Assembly (NCBI GenBank): GCA_021413735.1
Contig: JAIOPV010000057.1
Span: forward strand, 1-64,000
Source: Planctomycetota bacterium
GTDB taxonomy: Bacteria; Planctomycetota; Planctomycetia; Gemmatales; Gemmataceae
Direction: 5' to 3'
Length of the DNA: 64,000 nucleotides
Each line of letters begins with the position of its first letter. Within the stretch, counting starts at the first letter, position 1. Both the position numbers and the translations under genes were made by a program. The notes below the pieces were generated by a model. The model did not search any database. It was not told the DNA's origin and saw only the letters and a list, made by a program, of their open reading frames with translations. Positions 62,542 to 64,000 of this stretch are shown in pieces.

Positions 62542-63567
62542 ATGCGAATCGCCATTGTCAACGACCTGTCCATCGCACGCGAAGTGCTCAGACGATTGGT
62601 GCTGTCCGTGTCGGGGCACACCATCGCGTGGGTAGCGAAGGATGGCGATGAGGCCGTGAAACTCGCCACAGCCGACACCCCTGATGTGATCCTCATGGAT
62701 CTCATCATGCCGCGACTGAACGGCGTCGAGGCCACCAGGCAGATCATGAAGGTTGCGCCGTGCCCGATTCTCGTCGTCACCGCAACTGTCTCCGGGAACT
62801 ACGATCTCGTGATTCAAGCGATGGGTGCCGGCGCGATTGACGCTGCCGAAACGCCTGTCATCGGTGGCGGCGGAATGATTCAGAACGGGGAGAAACTCCT
62901 CGCCCGGCTCGCGAAACTCGGAGCTGCGCTGGGAACCGTCACCCGATCCTGGATGGCGGTCACCATTCCGACCGCCGCACCAGTCGGGAATCTTCCTCCA
63001 CTCGTTCTTCTCGGCGCATCAACGGGAGGGCCGGATGCTCTCGCAGAAGTCGTGTCTGCATTCCCTGCGAGCTTCCCTGCTGCCGTCGTGATTGTTCAGC
63101 ACATTGCCGCCGAGTTCACGCCAGGGTTAGTGCAGCAACTCGCGATGAAGACTCCCTTACCAGTTCGCATCGCCAGAGATGGCGACCGACCCACGAGCGG
63201 CACGATCCTCGTCGCAGCGAGTAACGATCACCTCGAAATGACATCGGAACGCACGCTTCGCTACACGCCCGATCCGAAGAACTACCCGTATCGGCCGTCA
63301 GTCGATGTTCTTTTTTCGCGGGTGGCGGCGAACTGGCCTCAACCTGGCGTCGCTGTGCTGTTCACCGGAATGGGCACCGACGGAGCCAACGGCCTGCTCC
63401 AACTGCGTTCACTCTTGTGGTACACAATCGCACAAGACGAGGCGACGTGTGTGGTTTACGGGATGCCCAAGGCTGCAGCTGAGAAGCGAGCGGCGGTCGA
63501 GGTGCTGCCGTTGAGGCACATCGGGTCGGCGGTTGTCGCGAAGATTCTCACGTCACAAAAACGGTAG
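62542..63567 (+). CDS. cheB: CheB methylesterase response regulator, WspF-like
   Basis: A 341-residue protein. The receiver (1-110) starts MRIAIVNDLS, in which an Asn replaces the first of the usual two acidic residues, as in WspF, and has Asp53 in VILMDLIMPRLNG. The methylesterase domain (about 150-335) has the triad Ser160 (GASTGGPD), His187 (VQHIAAEF) and Asp280 (FTGMGTDGA). It removes receptor methyl groups and also competes for CheA phosphate, giving adaptation. It is separated from cheA by 128 bases containing a family C inverted repeat, while all earlier junctions from WspB to WspE overlap. The start has no clear ribosome-binding site; an AAG run directly precedes the ATG. Confidence 0.93.
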   Translation: MRIAIVNDLSIAREVLRRLVLSVSGHTIAWVAKDGDEAVKLATADTPDVILMDLIMPRLNGVEATRQIMKVAPCPILVVTATVSGNYDLVIQAMGAGAIDAAETPVIGGGGMIQNGEKLLARLAKLGAALGTVTRSWMAVTIPTAAPVGNLPPLVLLGASTGGPDALAEVVSAFPASFPAAVVIVQHIAAEFTPGLVQQLAMKTPLPVRIARDGDRPTSGTILVAASNDHLEMTSERTLRYTPDPKNYPYRPSVDVLFSRVAANWPQPGVAVLFTGMGTDGANGLLQLRSLLWYTIAQDEATCVVYGMPKAAAEKRAAVEVLPLRHIGSAVVAKILTSQKR

Positions 63568-63676
63568 TCGCAACGATTCTTCGGATTCTTTGGTCAGTTC
63601 GCCAACGTCTCCTGCACGTCTTGCGTTGGCAACAACAACGACTCGACTCGGTTCTCGAAAAACATCGGGCACATCC

Positions 63677-64000
63677 ATGAAATCTTCATTCGGCATTGCC
63701 GGACTCGCCACTCTTGCGCTCGCAGTTGCGGCAATCCCGGCCGCTGCGGTCGATCAAAAGGCCGCCGTTCAGAACCTCGTCCCGTTTCCGCATGAACCAC
63801 CGTCGCCGCTCCCGGACCTCTCAGCAACGGCCATCGGTGCTGTTGTCGAAGCGAACGGCGGCACACTCCCGATGACTGGCGCTGGATTGACCACAGCGCT
63901 CGCCAAACTTGGGTCGGTCGTGCAGCTCTCGTTCCCGTTCTCGGCCGTGGCGCTCGACTCGGGGCTATCGCATCCGCGAGTGGTACTCACACTGCGAATG
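63677..64000 (+). CDS. Secreted protein of unknown function, 5' part only
   Basis: An open frame of 108 codons from the ATG at 63677 runs off the right edge of the window without a stop. It has a clear signal peptide (MKSSFGIAGLATLALAVAAI followed by PAAAVDQ). The following sequence is rich in Pro, Ala and Ser (PHEPPSPLPDLSATA) and then more regular, with beta-strand character (VVQLSFPFSAVALDSG). No family is recognised. It lies 110 bases downstream of the cheB-type gene on the same strand but has no obvious link to it. Confidence 0.7.
   Translation, partial: MKSSFGIAGLATLALAVAAIPAAAVDQKAAVQNLVPFPHEPPSPLPDLSATAIGAVVEANGGTLPMTGAGLTTALAKLGSVVQLSFPFSAVALDSGLSHPRVVLTLRM

Overview
The window looks like chromosomal DNA of a high-GC planctomycete, most likely a member of the Gemmataceae. 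The evidence is the set of family-specific surface and secreted proteins: a PSCyt1/DUF1549/DUF1553 protein paired with a DUF1501 protein, a DUF1587/1592/1588/1585 protein paired with a DUF1552 protein, a TAT-type Gfo/Idh/MocA oxidoreductase, a sialate O-acetylesterase, a large Hanks kinase and a 1680-residue double von Willebrand factor A protein. I see no rRNA, tRNA, CRISPR array, prophage or insertion sequence with a transposase.

Layout. 1-8169: the end of an S9 peptidase, an oxidoreductase, a zinc-ribbon/proline-rich membrane protein, a GAF-PP2C phosphatase and a secreted tandem metallo-beta-lactamase protein. 8533-12434: hisD-hisC-hisB followed by an acpH-like gene. 12435-13031: a structured non-coding stretch. 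13032-16661: a TIGR03960-like radical SAM protein, an ArsR-type regulator and a polytopic membrane protein. 16661-21287 and 26530-30431: the two planctomycete-specific gene pairs, separated by a 55-codon ORF, a leucine-rich-repeat protein and a Ser/Thr kinase. 30568-36013: two paralogous secreted proteins, a sialate O-acetylesterase and an acyltransferase. 36166-47248: the vWA fusion protein, a DUF4175-like coiled-coil protein, a charged secreted protein and a prenyltransferase-repeat protein. 47333-53182: a heavy-metal RND efflux locus. 54205-63567: a chemosensory operon. 63677-64000: the start of a secreted protein.

The most striking unit is 54205-63567. Its gene order and protein features match the Pseudomonas Wsp system (WspA MCP, WspB CheW, WspC CheR-TPR, WspD CheW, WspE CheA-REC, WspF CheB). 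The WspR-type receiver, however, is fused to a SpoIIE/RsbU-type PP2C phosphatase instead of a GGDEF diguanylate cyclase. This suggests a surface- or envelope-sensing array that controls a partner-switching phosphatase rather than c-di-GMP synthesis. The four genes of the wspB-wspE block overlap by 4 bases at each junction.

A second theme is short inverted repeats. At least seven sequence families occur, mostly in the gaps between co-oriented genes. One is read in frame inside the N-terminus of hisC, and one supplies the stop codon of the DUF1553 gene, apparently truncating it. A pair of 34-base palindromic repeats sits directly in front of the RND pump ribosome-binding site. All functional calls are from reading the sequence; no database search was run.
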